DNA of 45,583 nt from an uncultured Ruminiclostridium sp. (GTDB taxonomy: Bacteria; Bacillota; Clostridia; Oscillospirales; Ruminococcaceae), in contig CANRFO010000021.1 in assembly GCA_947629925.1 (NCBI GenBank), positions 1-45,583 on the forward strand, given 5' to 3'. Below are positions 6,916 through 15,746 of the stretch, piece after piece. Under the pieces are notes generated by a model. It saw only the letters and a list, made by a program, of their open reading frames with translations, made no database searches and was not told where the DNA came from. The translations under genes were made by a program, and so were the position numbers. Position 1 is the stretch's first letter. Each line of letters starts with the position of its first letter.

Positions 6916-7940
6916 TGTATCTCGCCTAACTTAGTAATCAGTGCCCTTGCAAGCTTCATCGTGTCCTCAAGGTCGCTTTCCTTTATCACGCAGGAGGGGG
7001 AATGTAAGCAGCGGCAGGGCAGCGATACCGCCATTGTGCGAACGCCGCCTGCGGCTTTGTGGATAGCGCCGCTGTCATTTCCTCCTGCAACTACGCTTTT
7101 TGTCTGGCATTTTACGCCTATTTCCTTTGCGGTATCAAATGCCAGCTTATATAATTCTCTGTCGTAAATGGTGGAGCGGTCCATATAGGAAACAACGGGA
7201 CCTTCCCCAAGAACGCAGACCCTCTGCTCATTCTCAACGCCGTTTATGTCGCAGGCAGTTGTGGTTTCAAACACTACGGCAATATCGGGGTTCACTGAAA
7301 ATGCCGCCGCAGTTGCGCCTCTCGTGCCTATCTCCTCCTGAGTTGTGAAAACAAAGGTCATATCGTAGGGAAGCTCGCTGTTCAGCAAAGTCAGCATTAT
7401 TGCGCAGCCCGCTCTGTCGTCAAGAGCCTTTCCCGCCATAAAGCCGTCGCCGAAATCAAGCTGTTCGCTTGAAAAGTATGCGCAGTCCCCCACGCTCACC
7501 AGCTTTTCAGCCTCTTCCTTGTTTTCAGCTCCTATATCTATCCTCAGCTCCGAAATTTTCGGCTGTGCGCTTTCTTCCTCGTCTTTCAGCAGGTGCAGGG
7601 GCTTTCCCGCCACTGCTCCATAAACTCCGTTTTTAAACACCAGCTGACGCCCGAACACCACGCTTGGCAAAATTCCGCCCACGGGAGCAAAGCAAAGACT
7701 TCCGTCCTCCTCGATATAGGTGACGATAAATCCCACTTCGTCCATATGCGCCGCCGCTATAAGCTTTTTGGCGGGGACTTTTGCGCCCTTTTTCTCAACT
7801 ATGAGGTTGCCCAGATTGTCGGTTTTGTAGGAAACGTCGGCGGGAAGCCGCTTTATTATCTCTTCCCTTACGCTGTCCTCGTCGCCGCTTGCGCCGTACA
7901 GGGCGGAAAGGGTCTTTACAAGCTCTTTCAGATTTTCCAT
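6912..7940 (-). CDS. M42 family metallo-aminopeptidase (1)
   Basis: 342 aa. A cobalt/zinc-dependent M42 (glutamyl/deblocking aminopeptidase, PepA/FrvX-like) exopeptidase acting on peptides in the cytosol as a large tetrahedral complex. Metal ligands are visible in AAHMDEVGF (His about 65), KALDDRAG (Asp about 174), TQEEIGTRGA (the Glu pair, with the catalytic base) and HSPSCVI near the end. The ATG at 7940 lies 1 nt after the upstream gene's stop, with AAGGGG inside that gene as ribosome-binding site; longer in-frame extensions are not credible. It is a tandem paralogue of the next gene. Confidence 0.92.
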   Translation of the reverse strand: MENLKELVKTLSALYGASGDEDSVREEIIKRLPADVSYKTDNLGNLIVEKKGAKVPAKKLIAAAHMDEVGFIVTYIEEDGSLCFAPVGGILPSVVFGRQLVFKNGVYGAVAGKPLHLLKDEEESAQPKISELRIDIGAENKEEAEKLVSVGDCAYFSSEQLDFGDGFMAGKALDDRAGCAIMLTLLNSELPYDMTFVFTTQEEIGTRGATAAAFSVNPDIAVVFETTTACDINGVENEQRVCVLGEGPVVSYMDRSTIYDRELYKLAFDTAKEIGVKCQTKSVVAGGNDSGAIHKAAGGVRTMAVSLPCRCLHSPSCVIKESDLEDTMKLARALITKLGEIQ

Positions 7941-7941
7941 A

Positions 7942-8961
7942 TCAGCAGACCCCTTTCTTGATAAATTCGGCGATAAGCCGTCCCGTGTTTTCAATATCCG
8001 CAATATCAAGAACTTCGCAGGGAGTATGCATATACCTCTGGGGAACGGAAACAAGCCCCGTTCTCACTCCGCCTCTGCTTATTGAAATGTCGTCGGCGTC
8101 GGTGCCGCTGTCGCCGCCCATAACCTCCGTCTGATACGGTATCTCGGCGGACTTTGCGGTTTCGATAAGCCCTGCGGAAATTTTTCTGTCAAGAGAGGCG
8201 GCTATCCCTATCATAGGACCTTTTCCCAGCTTTCCGCATTTTGAGGGGTCAACTCCCTTGCTTTGCGCAAAGCTAACATCAACTGCGATAGCGTAATCGG
8301 GGTCGATATTGAAAGCGGCGATCCTCGCTCCTCTGCCGCCCACCTCCTCCTGCGCCGCAAACTGCACAGCCACGCGGAAGGGCAGCTCCTTTTCTTCTTT
8401 CAGAAGCTCCAAAGCATAAAGTAAAGCAACGATTCCTGCCCTGTCGTCGGTGGCGGGACTGCAAACACGGTTCCCCGCCAGAACGGAAAATCTTCCGTCA
8501 ACGGTGACAAAATCGCCTTGTGAGATAAGCTCCTTTGCCCTTTCTCCCGAAAGTCCCGTATCTATAACGATGTCCTCCAACTTCGCCGCCTTGTCCTTTT
8601 CCTTGGCAACGTGGGGAGGGAGGGTGGAGATAACGCCTTTCAGCGGTTCTTTTCCGTGAATGGTGACGGTCTGGGCAAGGAGAGTCCTCACGTCGATACC
8701 GCCGCATTTTCCCACCTTCAGAAAGCCGTCGTCGCAGATATAGGTGACGGTAAAGCCTATCTGGTCGATGTGTGCGTCAAGCAGGATAAGAGGCTTGCTC
8801 TCGTCCTCTCCGAGATAGCCGATAACATTTCCGAAATCGTCTATCTCCGCTTTTTCGGTGTAATTTTTCAGCAGCTGCAAAGCACATTTGCTTGCGGGAA
8901 ATTCCCCGCCGCTGACGCCCGCCTGTGAGCAGAGCGATTTTAAAACCTGAACAGTATCCAT
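7942..8961 (-). CDS. M42 family metallo-aminopeptidase (2)
   Basis: 339 aa, the same fold as its downstream neighbour but clearly diverged. The metal and catalytic motifs are DAHIDQIGF (His about 64), PATDDRAG, AQEEVGGRGA, GGDSGTDADD and YMHTPCEV. ATG 8961 has TGGAG 6 nt upstream; a TTG at 8973 in frame is less likely. Two adjacent M42 genes suggest heteromeric or complementary aminopeptidases with different side-chain preference. They probably recycle peptide-derived amino acids. Confidence 0.92.
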   Translation of the reverse strand: MDTVQVLKSLCSQAGVSGGEFPASKCALQLLKNYTEKAEIDDFGNVIGYLGEDESKPLILLDAHIDQIGFTVTYICDDGFLKVGKCGGIDVRTLLAQTVTIHGKEPLKGVISTLPPHVAKEKDKAAKLEDIVIDTGLSGERAKELISQGDFVTVDGRFSVLAGNRVCSPATDDRAGIVALLYALELLKEEKELPFRVAVQFAAQEEVGGRGARIAAFNIDPDYAIAVDVSFAQSKGVDPSKCGKLGKGPMIGIAASLDRKISAGLIETAKSAEIPYQTEVMGGDSGTDADDISISRGGVRTGLVSVPQRYMHTPCEVLDIADIENTGRLIAEFIKKGVC

Positions 8962-8993
8962 TGTATACTCCAAATGATCAATAATTGACAGTT

Positions 8994-9019
8994 AAGGTAC
9001 CGCCTTGCGGCGATACCTT
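8994..9019. terminator. hairpin between leuB and the M42 operon
   Basis: AAGGTA-CCGCC-TTG-CGGCG-ATACCTT forms a stable hairpin between leuB and the M42 genes. There is no clear U-tract on the minus strand, so terminator function is uncertain. Confidence 0.4.
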
Positions 9020-9041
9020 TGTTTTATGCGGTTTTATGTTG

Positions 9042-10118
9042 TCAGCTGATAAATCCCGCTATCCTGTCGCCCATTTCCGAGCAGGAAACAAGGGTCATTC
9101 CCTCGCTCATAATGTCCCCTGTGCGAAGTCCCGCTTCAAGCGCCTTATCAACGGCGGCTTCTATCGCGTCCGCTTCTTTTGCCATATCAAAGCTGTATCT
9201 CAGCATCATTGCGGCGGAAAGTATTGTTGCTATGGGATTTGCCTTGTTCTGTCCCGCAATATCGGGCGCAGAACCGTGGATAGGCTCATAAAGTCCCAGA
9301 CTTCCCTCTCCCAGACTTGCCGAGGGTATCATTCCCAGCGAGCCTGTTATCATACTTGCCTCGTCCGAAAGAATGTCCCCGAACAGATTTTCTGTAACGA
9401 TAACGTCAAACTGCGCAGGATTGCGCACAAGCTGCATAGCGGTGTTGTCCACCAGCATATCCGAAAATTCAACGTTGGGATATTCAGCGGCTACCCTGTG
9501 AGAAACCTCTCTCCAGAGCCTTGAGCTGTCAAGCACATTGGCTTTGTCAACGCTTGTTACCTTACCCCTGCGCTTTTTCGCCATATCGAACGCCACGCGG
9601 CAGATACGCTCTATCTCATGGTCGCTGTAAATCATCAGGTCAGAAGCGGTCTTTTCGCCGTTTTCATCGACGTAAGTTTTTTTCTCACCGAAATAAGCGC
9701 CGCCGATAAGCTCACGGACTATTACCAAATCAAGCCCCTGATCGGTTATATCCGTTTTCAGCGGGCAGGCGGAAGCGAGAGGCTTCAGCAGCTTTGCGGG
9801 TCTGATATTCGCAAACAGCTTTAACGCTCCTCTTATCCCCAGAAGTCCCGCTTCGGGGCGCATTTTGCCTTCCCCCTTGTCCCACTTGGGTCCGCCCACT
9901 GCGCCCAGCAGAACGCTGTCGCTGGCAAGGCACTTGTCGATGGTCTCCTGGGGCAGGGGAACGCCCACCGTGTCAATGGCGATACCGCCCATCAGAACTT
10001 CTGTGTAGTTAAAGGTGTGACCGTATTTTTCGCCCACCTTATCCATTACCTTTATGGCTTCGTTCACGATCTCAGGACCGATGCCGTCGCCTTTGATGAC
10101 TGCTATATTTTTTTCCAT
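9042..10118 (-). CDS. leuB: 3-isopropylmalate dehydrogenase
   Basis: 358 aa, the full length of the family. NAD-dependent oxidative decarboxylation of 3-isopropylmalate or, in the citramalate route, of erythro-3-methylmalate to 2-oxobutanoate. Visible motifs are the N-terminal GDGIGPEIV, the substrate Arg block ([15 protein letters not shown]), [13 protein letters not shown] with the metal-binding Asp residues, and the C-terminal NAD site [25 protein letters not shown] precedes the ATG. It is separated from leuD by a 165-bp gap containing a dispersed repeat. It is probably still co-transcribed with cimA-leuC-leuD. Confidence 0.96.
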   Translation of the reverse strand: MEKNIAVIKGDGIGPEIVNEAIKVMDKVGEKYGHTFNYTEVLMGGIAIDTVGVPLPQETIDKCLASDSVLLGAVGGPKWDKGEGKMRPEAGLLGIRGALKLFANIRPAKLLKPLASACPLKTDITDQGLDLVIVRELIGGAYFGEKKTYVDENGEKTASDLMIYSDHEIERICRVAFDMAKKRRGKVTSVDKANVLDSSRLWREVSHRVAAEYPNVEFSDMLVDNTAMQLVRNPAQFDVIVTENLFGDILSDEASMITGSLGMIPSASLGEGSLGLYEPIHGSAPDIAGQNKANPIATILSAAMMLRYSFDMAKEADAIEAAVDKALEAGLRTGDIMSEGMTLVSCSEMGDRIAGFIS

Positions 10119-10138
10119 ACCGTTGCTCCTTAATATTG

Positions 10139-10280
10139 ATAATTGTTAGTAGTTAGTTTGATAGTAGTTAGCAGCTGGTTAGTGGTGTTTTTGCTGCGCA
10201 AAAACGAATTTTAAAATACATTTTTTCCGCAGGAAAAAATTCCACGAACTAACAACTAACTACTAATCTCTAATAACTAA
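10139..10280. repeat. dispersed hairpin repeat with TTAGTAGTTAG arms, copy A
   Basis: The left arm carries GTTAGTAGTTAGTTTGATAG and the right arm AACTAACTACTAATCTCTAA, inverted relative to each other. Between them are small 3-nt-loop hairpins (GTTTTTGC-TGC-GCAAAAAC and TTTTTTCC-GCA-GGAAAAAA). Matching arms occur at 45443-45540. It separates leuD and leuB. Confidence 0.7.
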
Positions 10281-10283
10281 AAT

Positions 10284-10763
10284 TTACTTTAACGACTTCA
10301 ACAGTCCGCCCGCATTTATTATCTCCTTGATAAACTCCGGGAACGGCTCTGCCGTATAGGTCTTTCCCGTGGTGACGTCGGTTATCTTCCCGCTGTCAAA
10401 GTCCACGTCCACCTCGTCCCCCGCCTTTATCTCCTTTGCGGCGTCGGGACATTCCAGAATAGGCAGTCCGATGTTTATTGAGTTGCGGTAGAAAATTCTT
10501 GCAAAGGTGGCGGCGATAACACAGGAAATGCCGCTTTCCTTTATCGCTATGGGAGCGTGCTCGCGGGAGCTTCCGCAGCCGAAATTCGCCTCTCCCACCA
10601 TAATGTCGCCCGCCTTCACTTTGTTCACAAAGTCCTTGTCAATGTCCTCCATGCAGTGTGAGGCAAGCTCCTTGTGATCGGCGGTGTTAAGGTATCTTGC
10701 GGGGATTATAACGTCGGTGTCCACGTTGTCCCCGTACTTGTGTACTGTTCCGTGTGCGTTCAT
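10284..10763 (-). CDS. leuD: isopropylmalate dehydratase small subunit
   Basis: 159 aa, the short (bacterial type 2/archaeal-like) LeuD. It forms the aconitase-type dehydratase with LeuC, isomerising isopropylmalate or citramalate/methylmalate. Motifs are [16 protein letters not shown] near the N-terminus, the substrate loop [16 protein letters not shown], and [13 protein letters not shown] strong AAAGGAGAG precedes the ATG. It lies 19 bp downstream of leuC in the same operon. The compact LeuC/LeuD pair is the version also used for the citramalate pathway in archaea and many Clostridia. Confidence 0.96.
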   Translation of the reverse strand: MNAHGTVHKYGDNVDTDVIIPARYLNTADHKELASHCMEDIDKDFVNKVKAGDIMVGEANFGCGSSREHAPIAIKESGISCVIAATFARIFYRNSINIGLPILECPDAAKEIKAGDEVDVDFDSGKITDVTTGKTYTAEPFPEFIKEIINAGGLLKSLK

Positions 10764-10782
10764 ATGTCAGCTCTCCTTTCTC

Positions 10783-12039
10783 TTAACCGTTATAGCCTGT
10801 TATTTTGCCTGCGATCGCGCTTGCGGCGGCAACTATCGGGCTTGCCAGATATACCTCGCTGTCAACGTGACCCATTCTTCCCACAAAGTTGCGATTGGTG
10901 GTGGAAACGGCTCTTTCCCCTGCCGCCAAAATTCCCATATGTCCGCCGAGACAGGGACCGCAGGTGGGAGTTGAGAACACGCAGCCCGCATTTATGAATA
11001 TCTCCGCCAGACCTTCCTGTATGCACTGGAGATATATCTTCTGCGTTGCGGGGATAACTATACAGCGAACGCCCTTTGCAACGTGATTTCCCTTGAGTAT
11101 AGCGGCGGCGGCTCTCATATCGCTTATTCTGCCGTTGGTGCAGGAGCCTATCACCGCCTGGTCTATCTTCACCTCGCCCCAGTCTGCCGCAGTTCTTGTG
11201 TTTTCAGGCAGGTGAGGGAATGATACCGTCTGCTCTATTTCGTCAAGGTTTATCTCATAAGTTTCGCAGTAAACTGCGTCAGGGTCGGGGGCAAATACCT
11301 CGAAATCCCTGTCAACACGCTCCTTGACATAAGCCAAGGTCTGCTCGTCCACTTCAAAGATACCGTTCTTTGCGCCCGCCTCGATAGCCATATTCGCCAT
11401 ACAGAGCCTGTCGTCAACGGTGAGGGAGGAAAGCCCGTCCCCGCCGAATTCCATACTCTTGTACAAAGCGCCGTCAACGCCTATCATTCCGATTATATGC
11501 AGGATAACGTCCTTGCCCGTAACGTACTTTTTCAGCTTGCCGTGCAGGTTGAAGCGGATAGCCGCAGGCACCTTGAACCACGCCTCGCCTGTTGCCATTC
11601 CCGCCGCCATGTCGGTGGAGCCCACGCCTGTTGAGAAAGCGCCAAGCGCGCCATAAGTGCAGGTGTGGCTGTCTGCGCCTATGCACAGCTCACCGGGAGC
11701 GATAAGTCCTTTTTCGGGGAGCAGAGCGTGTTCAACGCCCATATCTCCCGCGTCGTAAAAGTTCACGATGTCATACTTTCCCGCAAAATCCCTGCACTGT
11801 TTGCACTGTGTCGCCGCCTTTATGTCCTTGTTGGGAGCGAAGTGGTCCATTACAAGGCTTATCCTTTGCGTGTCAAAAACGCTGTCAAAGCCCGCCTTGT
11901 TGAATTCGTTGATAGCCACGGGACCTGTGATGTCGTTTGCCAGAACCATATCCAGCTTCGCCCTTATAAGCTGTCCCTCACGGACCTCGGGCAGTCCCGC
12001 ATGCTTTGCCAGAATTTTCTGGCTCATTGTCATACCCAT
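10783..12039 (-). CDS. leuC: isopropylmalate dehydratase large subunit
   Basis: 418 aa, matching the short LeuC (about 420 aa) that pairs with a 160-aa LeuD. It carries the three [4Fe-4S] cysteines in [29 protein letters not shown] and [15 protein letters not shown]. The start at 12039 is supported by GGAAG 8 nt upstream. It follows cimA by 43 bp. With leuD it can interconvert isopropylmalates, or citramalate and methylmalate. The adjacency to cimA and the isoleucine T-box argue that the second reaction matters here. Confidence 0.96.
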   Translation of the reverse strand: MGMTMSQKILAKHAGLPEVREGQLIRAKLDMVLANDITGPVAINEFNKAGFDSVFDTQRISLVMDHFAPNKDIKAATQCKQCRDFAGKYDIVNFYDAGDMGVEHALLPEKGLIAPGELCIGADSHTCTYGALGAFSTGVGSTDMAAGMATGEAWFKVPAAIRFNLHGKLKKYVTGKDVILHIIGMIGVDGALYKSMEFGGDGLSSLTVDDRLCMANMAIEAGAKNGIFEVDEQTLAYVKERVDRDFEVFAPDPDAVYCETYEINLDEIEQTVSFPHLPENTRTAADWGEVKIDQAVIGSCTNGRISDMRAAAAILKGNHVAKGVRCIVIPATQKIYLQCIQEGLAEIFINAGCVFSTPTCGPCLGGHMGILAAGERAVSTTNRNFVGRMGHVDSEVYLASPIVAAASAIAGKITGYNG

Positions 12040-12082
12040 GTTAAATTCTTCCTTTCTTTGTTTGATTTATTTTCAAAAATTA

Positions 12083-13654
12083 TCAGCCTTTATAATACAG
12101 AAAATACTCGATAGAATCCAGCAGTGCCATAAGGCTGGCGTCGATGATGTCCTTTGACGCTCCCACCGTCGTCCACACGTCCTTGCCGTCGGTGCTTTCG
12201 ATAAGGACTCTCGTCCTTGCGGCGGTGCTGTCCCCAGCGGCGATTACTCTTACCTTGTAGTCCTCTAAATGCATCTTTTTCAGCTTGGGATAGAACACCT
12301 CAAGCGCTTTTCTCAGCGCCCTGTCTATCGCATTTACAGGACCGTCGCCCTCGTCGGCGGTTATCTCGTACTTGTCCCCCACCTTCACCTTTACCATAGC
12401 GTTTGCCTTTTCACGACCCTCTATGGCGTAGTTCTGGGTGGAGATAACGTGAAAATGTTCTATCGTGAAAAACGGCTTGAACCGTCCCAGCTCTTTCAGT
12501 ACCAGCAGCTCAAAGCTTGCTCCCGCCGCCTCAAATTGATAGCCCTTGCTTTCCAGCTTTTTCAGCCTTTCCATAATGCGGAGAGTTTCGGGGCTGTTCT
12601 TGTCAAGGCTCTTGTCGAAGTTCTCCAGCTTGGAAAGAATGGTGCTTCTTCCGCTGACCTCTGACAAGAGGAAGCTTCGCTCATTTCCCACCGTTTCGGG
12701 AGGGATATGCTCAAAGGTGGCGGGGTCTTTTGCCACTCCGTCGGCGTGCATACCGCCCTTGTGACCGAAGGCGCTGCGCCCCACGTAAGGCATACTTCCC
12801 GCTAACTTTATGTTTGCGATCTCAGCGATGTAGCGGGCAGTCTCAGTAAGGCTCTGCATACTGTTTTTCGGCACGCACTCATAGCCCATTTTCAGCTGAA
12901 GATCGGGTATCACGGTGGAAAGATTCGTGTTCCCGCAGCGCTCGCCGATACCGATGAAAGTACCCTGAACGTGCGCCGCCCCCGCCTTTACCGCCGCCAA
13001 CGTGCCTGCAACCGCGCAGCCGTTGTCGTTGTGACAGTGGATTCCTATTTTTGTTTTTACCGCCGCTTTGCTTTTAGCGGTTATCTCAGCTATCTCGTCG
13101 GGGAAACAGCCGCCGTTGGTGTCACATAAGACAAGCGCGCAGGCTCCCGCCTTTTCCGCTGTCTGAAGGACCTTCAGGGCGTATTCGGGATTATCCTTGA
13201 AGCCGTCGAAATAATGCTCCGCGTCAAAGAAGACCTTTTTCCCCCTTGCTCTCAGAAAACTGATCGTGTCGCTTATCATGGCAAGGTTTTCCTCAGGCGT
13301 TACCCCCAAAATAATGTTGACGTGGAGCAGCCAGCTTTTTCCGAAAACGGCAACGTATTCCGTTCCCGCTCCCGCCAAAGCGGCAAGGTTCTCGTCCTCC
13401 TCCGCCTTTACGTTTTTGCGGCGGGTGGAGCCGAACGCTACTATCTTCGCATTTTTCAGCTTAAGCTTTGCCGCCTTTTGGAAAAACTCAATGTCCTTGG
13501 GGTTGGAGCCCGGGTTTCCCGCTTCAACGAAGCTGATACCGAAAGCGTCCAGCTTTTGCAGTATCTTCACCTTGTCATCGGCGGAAAAGCTTATCCCCTC
13601 CCCCTGCGCGCCGTCACGGAGGGTAGAGTCGAATATCTCTGTCTTTCCGTTCAT
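12083..13654 (-). CDS. cimA: citramalate synthase
   Basis: 523 aa. It condenses pyruvate and acetyl-CoA to (R)-citramalate, the first step of the threonine-independent isoleucine pathway. The N-terminal HMGL-like TIM barrel has FDSTLRDGAQGEGISF (metal-binding Asp, catalytic Arg), IGIHCHNDNGCAVAG (the His-x-His metal ligands), and THVQGTFIG-type barrel strands near GAAHVQGTFIGIGERCGN. The C-terminal LeuA-type allosteric domain (about 405-523) begins near the IEHFHVISTQN segment. The 'AQGEGISFS' variant and the length fit CimA rather than LeuA or NifV. AAAGGGA precedes the ATG. It is the first gene after the T-box. Confidence 0.93.
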   Translation of the reverse strand: MNGKTEIFDSTLRDGAQGEGISFSADDKVKILQKLDAFGISFVEAGNPGSNPKDIEFFQKAAKLKLKNAKIVAFGSTRRKNVKAEEDENLAALAGAGTEYVAVFGKSWLLHVNIILGVTPEENLAMISDTISFLRARGKKVFFDAEHYFDGFKDNPEYALKVLQTAEKAGACALVLCDTNGGCFPDEIAEITAKSKAAVKTKIGIHCHNDNGCAVAGTLAAVKAGAAHVQGTFIGIGERCGNTNLSTVIPDLQLKMGYECVPKNSMQSLTETARYIAEIANIKLAGSMPYVGRSAFGHKGGMHADGVAKDPATFEHIPPETVGNERSFLLSEVSGRSTILSKLENFDKSLDKNSPETLRIMERLKKLESKGYQFEAAGASFELLVLKELGRFKPFFTIEHFHVISTQNYAIEGREKANAMVKVKVGDKYEITADEGDGPVNAIDRALRKALEVFYPKLKKMHLEDYKVRVIAAGDSTAARTRVLIESTDGKDVWTTVGASKDIIDASLMALLDSIEYFLYYKG

Positions 13655-13711
13655 TTCACCTGTCCCTTTCTTTATTTCATTTTATCATCGAAAAGTGAGG
13701 CGAACAGGCTC

Positions 13712-13990
13712 TGATATAAAAATAACCTTCACCTCACAAAGAGATGAAAGTCACACTTCCACGTTACCACTCTTAATTGACACAGCCTCACGGCGTATGC
13801 CCTCTCATGCGTATCCATCAATACGCTCCCCTGTAACGTGAGGACACGTTTCGTTCTACGGGCAAATGCCTTTCGACGAAAAGCTCAAAGGTGATTTAGA
13901 AAGAATTTCAGCCGTTGTCTCGCACCGAACGACAACTCTCTGGAGGCCTACGGACTTTCCGCTCCTTGTCACAGCCTTTTCGATATTACT
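13712..13990 (-). ncRNA. T-box leader, isoleucine (AUC) specifier
   Basis: The T-box core reads AATTAAGAGTGGTAACGTGG (about 13757-13779). It includes the UGGU tRNA-acceptor-pairing bulge, matching an A discriminator base. The Stem I base pairs AAAAGGCT (13973-13980) with AGCTTTT (13879-13885). On the 3' strand just before it is AAATCACC, giving specifier AUC (13893-13895), Ile. The competing terminator CTTTCATCTC-TTTGT-GAGGTGAAGG (13726-13750) is followed by TTATTTTT. It controls cimA-leuCD(B) by uncharged tRNA-Ile. Confidence 0.85.
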
Positions 13991-13995
13991 CAGTT

Positions 13996-14024
13996 ATGAT
14001 AGCACAAAATTTTTCCTTTGTCAA
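13996..14024 (-). promoter_or_regulatory. promoter of the T-box/cimA operon
   Basis: TTGACA (14019-14024), 17-nt spacer, TATCAT (13996-14001). The predicted start (about 13989) is just upstream of T-box Stem I. Confidence 0.85.
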
Positions 14025-14063
14025 GATGTTTCACCTAATTTTTACTTTTATGAAGTGGAAAAA

Positions 14064-14092
14064 TTGACATAATTTTACCGAAGTGGTAAAAT
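14064..14092 (+). promoter_or_regulatory. promoter of the type I toxin mRNA, overlapped by a palindrome
   Basis: TTGACA (14064-14069), 17-nt spacer, TAAAAT (14087-14092). A perfect 10-bp inverted repeat TAATTTTACC-GAAGT-GGTAAAATTA (14070-14094) fills the spacer and covers the -10, a likely operator. Confidence 0.75.
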
Positions 14093-14141
14093 TACCTTGT
14101 CGGCATGTCCATATCTCCGACAGGAGGAGGTGAAAACTGCC

Positions 14142-14237
14142 GTGAGTTACATACTTTCTTTTTTATTGCCTGTCGCAGCACGCATAACAGCTTTTTTTGT
14201 GTGCAAGTGGCTTGACAGGCATAATGCCGACAAGTAA
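14142..14237 (+). CDS. type I toxin-like small membrane peptide (Fst/par-like)
   Basis: 31 aa, GTG start. The sequence is one hydrophobic helix followed by a charged tail: MSYILSFLLPVAARITAFFV, then CKWLDRHNADK. The size, single membrane span and KWLDR-type polar tail are those of Fst/Ldr-like type I toxins. A very strong AGGAGGAGGTGA lies upstream. A 5' hairpin (TGTCGG ... CCGACA, 14099-14122) abuts the ribosome-binding site. An antisense RNA promoter lies downstream on the opposite strand, with two direct repeats shared between the transcripts. Expected action is membrane insertion and depolarisation. Homology to Fst is by architecture, not by close sequence identity. Confidence 0.75.
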   Translation: MSYILSFLLPVAARITAFFVCKWLDRHNADK

Positions 14238-14242
14238 AGCCT

Positions 14243-14322
14243 GAAAAGAATACCCCCGAAGTAGCCGCTTCGGGGGTATTCGTTTTTAGGTGAAAACCTA
14301 AAATTACATACTTTCTTTTGTT
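14243..14322 (-). ncRNA. candidate antitoxin RNA of the type I module
   Basis: A perfect consensus promoter (TTGACA 14352-14357, 17 nt, TATAAT 14329-14334) fires leftward. The roughly 80-nt RNA begins with a segment complementary to TTACATACTTTCTTTT (toxin codons 2-8, 14147-14162). It then folds a hairpin (14284-14303) whose loop region is complementary to AGGTGAAAAC at the toxin ribosome-binding site (14129-14138), and ends at the shared terminator. This reproduces the convergent RNA I/RNA II layout of par loci. Confidence 0.75.
14248..14281. terminator. shared bidirectional terminator of the toxin/antitoxin RNAs
   Basis: 14-bp perfect stem GAATACCCCCGAAG / CTTCGGGGGTATTC with a 6-nt loop. 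GTTTTT follows on the plus strand and TTTTC on the minus strand. Confidence 0.9.
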
Positions 14323-14385
14323 GAGATGATTATAACACAATGTTAACGTTTTGTCAACAAATTTTATAAAATCTTTTTTCGCCGC

Positions 14386-15567
14386 TTATTCCCCCAGCGC
14401 TTTCAGCAGCTCCTCCGCCTTATCCCTTTGCTCCCACTTTACGCCAAGCTCCTCACGTCCCATATGACCGTAAGCGGAAAGGGCGGCGTACTGGGGCTTT
14501 CTAAGTTCAAGCGCCTCGATTATAGCGGCGGGGCGCAGATCGAACACCTTTTTCACCGCCTCTTCTATTTTTTCGGCGGGATACTTTCCCGTGCCGAAGG
14601 TATCAATAGTCAGCGCAACTGAAACAGGCTTCGCCACGCCGATAGCGTAGGCGAGCTGCACCTCGCAGCGCTTTGCAAGACCTGCGGCAACGATATTTTT
14701 TGCAACATATCTTGCGGCGTAAGCGGCGGAGCGGTCAACTTTTGTGGGATCCTTCCCCGAAAAGGCGCCGCCGCCGTGACGGGCATAGCCGCCGTAGGTG
14801 TCAACGATTATCTTCCTGCCTGTAAGACCGCTGTCCCCCTGAGGTCCGCCGATAACAAAGCGGCCTGTGGGATTTATGAAAATGTTTGTGTTCCCGTCCA
14901 GCAGACCTGCGGGAATAACAGGCTTTATCACCTTTTCGATAACGTCCGCTCTTATCTGTTCAAGCTGAGCGCTTTCCTTGTGCTGGGTGGAGATAACTAC
15001 CGTGTCTATACGAACAGGCTTGTCGTCCTCGTATTCCACTGTCACCTGGGATTTTCCGTCGGGGAGCAGGTAGGGTATCTCCCCGCTTTTTCTGCAATCC
15101 GCCAGCCTTTTCGCCAGCTTGTGAGCAAGGGAAATAGGCAAAGGCATAAGCTCAGGCGTTTCATCGCAGGCGTAGCCGAACATCATACCCTGATCCCCCG
15201 CGCCGATATCCAGCTTGTTCTCCTCTCTCCCCTCAAGGGCGTTGTCAACGCCCATAGCTATGTCGGGGGATTGCTCGTCTATTGAGGTGATAACTGCGCA
15301 GGTGTTGCAGTCGAAGCCGTAGGTGGCGTTGTCATAGCCTATCTCCCTGACGGCGTTCCTCACTATCTTGGGGATATCCACGTATCCCTTTGTGGTTATC
15401 TCTCCCATTACCAGTACCATTCCCGTGGTGGTGCAGGTCTCGCAGGCGACGCGGCTCATAGGGTCCTGCTCCAGCAGGGCGTCAAGTATGCTGTCGCTTA
15501 TCCTGTCGCAAATTTTATCGGGATGTCCCTCCGTAACGCTTTCGGAGGTAAAAAGACGCTTTGACAT
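14386..15567 (-). CDS. metK: S-adenosylmethionine synthetase
   Basis: 393 aa, the normal length. It makes SAM from methionine and ATP. Motifs are [19 protein letters not shown] at the N-terminus (ATP-binding His), the [15 protein letters not shown] loop, the phosphate loop [19 protein letters not shown], and a C-terminal [11 protein letters not shown] block. AAAGGAAAA precedes the ATG. It sits directly behind a SAM-I riboswitch with its own terminator and promoter, so the product represses its own synthesis. It is monocistronic; the toxin-antitoxin locus lies beyond its stop. Confidence 0.97.
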   Translation of the reverse strand: MSKRLFTSESVTEGHPDKICDRISDSILDALLEQDPMSRVACETCTTTGMVLVMGEITTKGYVDIPKIVRNAVREIGYDNATYGFDCNTCAVITSIDEQSPDIAMGVDNALEGREENKLDIGAGDQGMMFGYACDETPELMPLPISLAHKLAKRLADCRKSGEIPYLLPDGKSQVTVEYEDDKPVRIDTVVISTQHKESAQLEQIRADVIEKVIKPVIPAGLLDGNTNIFINPTGRFVIGGPQGDSGLTGRKIIVDTYGGYARHGGGAFSGKDPTKVDRSAAYAARYVAKNIVAAGLAKRCEVQLAYAIGVAKPVSVALTIDTFGTGKYPAEKIEEAVKKVFDLRPAAIIEALELRKPQYAALSAYGHMGREELGVKWEQRDKAEELLKALGE

Positions 15568-15601
15568 AATATTTTTTCCTTTCGTGCTTCAGACAAAATA
15601 A

Positions 15602-15742
15602 AAAGCCCCCTCAGGGGGCTTGAATTTTTAACGCCCCTCATCTTCCGCCTTTCGGCGCAGGAAGTAGCACCATTTCCGCATTTTTGCGGAGGGTTGCTGC
15701 AGCGTCATGGGGCCTGTCCCTCGGCTGCTCTTGATAAGGTAA
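15602..15742 (-). ncRNA. SAM-I (S-box) riboswitch and terminator
   Basis: Minus-strand leader of metK with the S-box core: CTTATCAAGAGCAGC, GGAGGGAC-like GAGGGACAGGCCC, ATGACGCTGCAGCAACC, GGTGCTAC-TTCCTGC, and the closing GATGAGGGG. The expression-platform terminator AAGCCCCC-TGA-GGGGGCTT (15602-15621) is followed by TTTATTTT. Confidence 0.95.
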
Positions 15743-15746
15743 CTAT

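Noticed and set aside
8985-9524. 179-codon plus-strand frame antisense to leuB
   Set aside because: It is a shadow frame of the clearly identified leuB, rich in Arg/Cys/His, with no recognisable domain.
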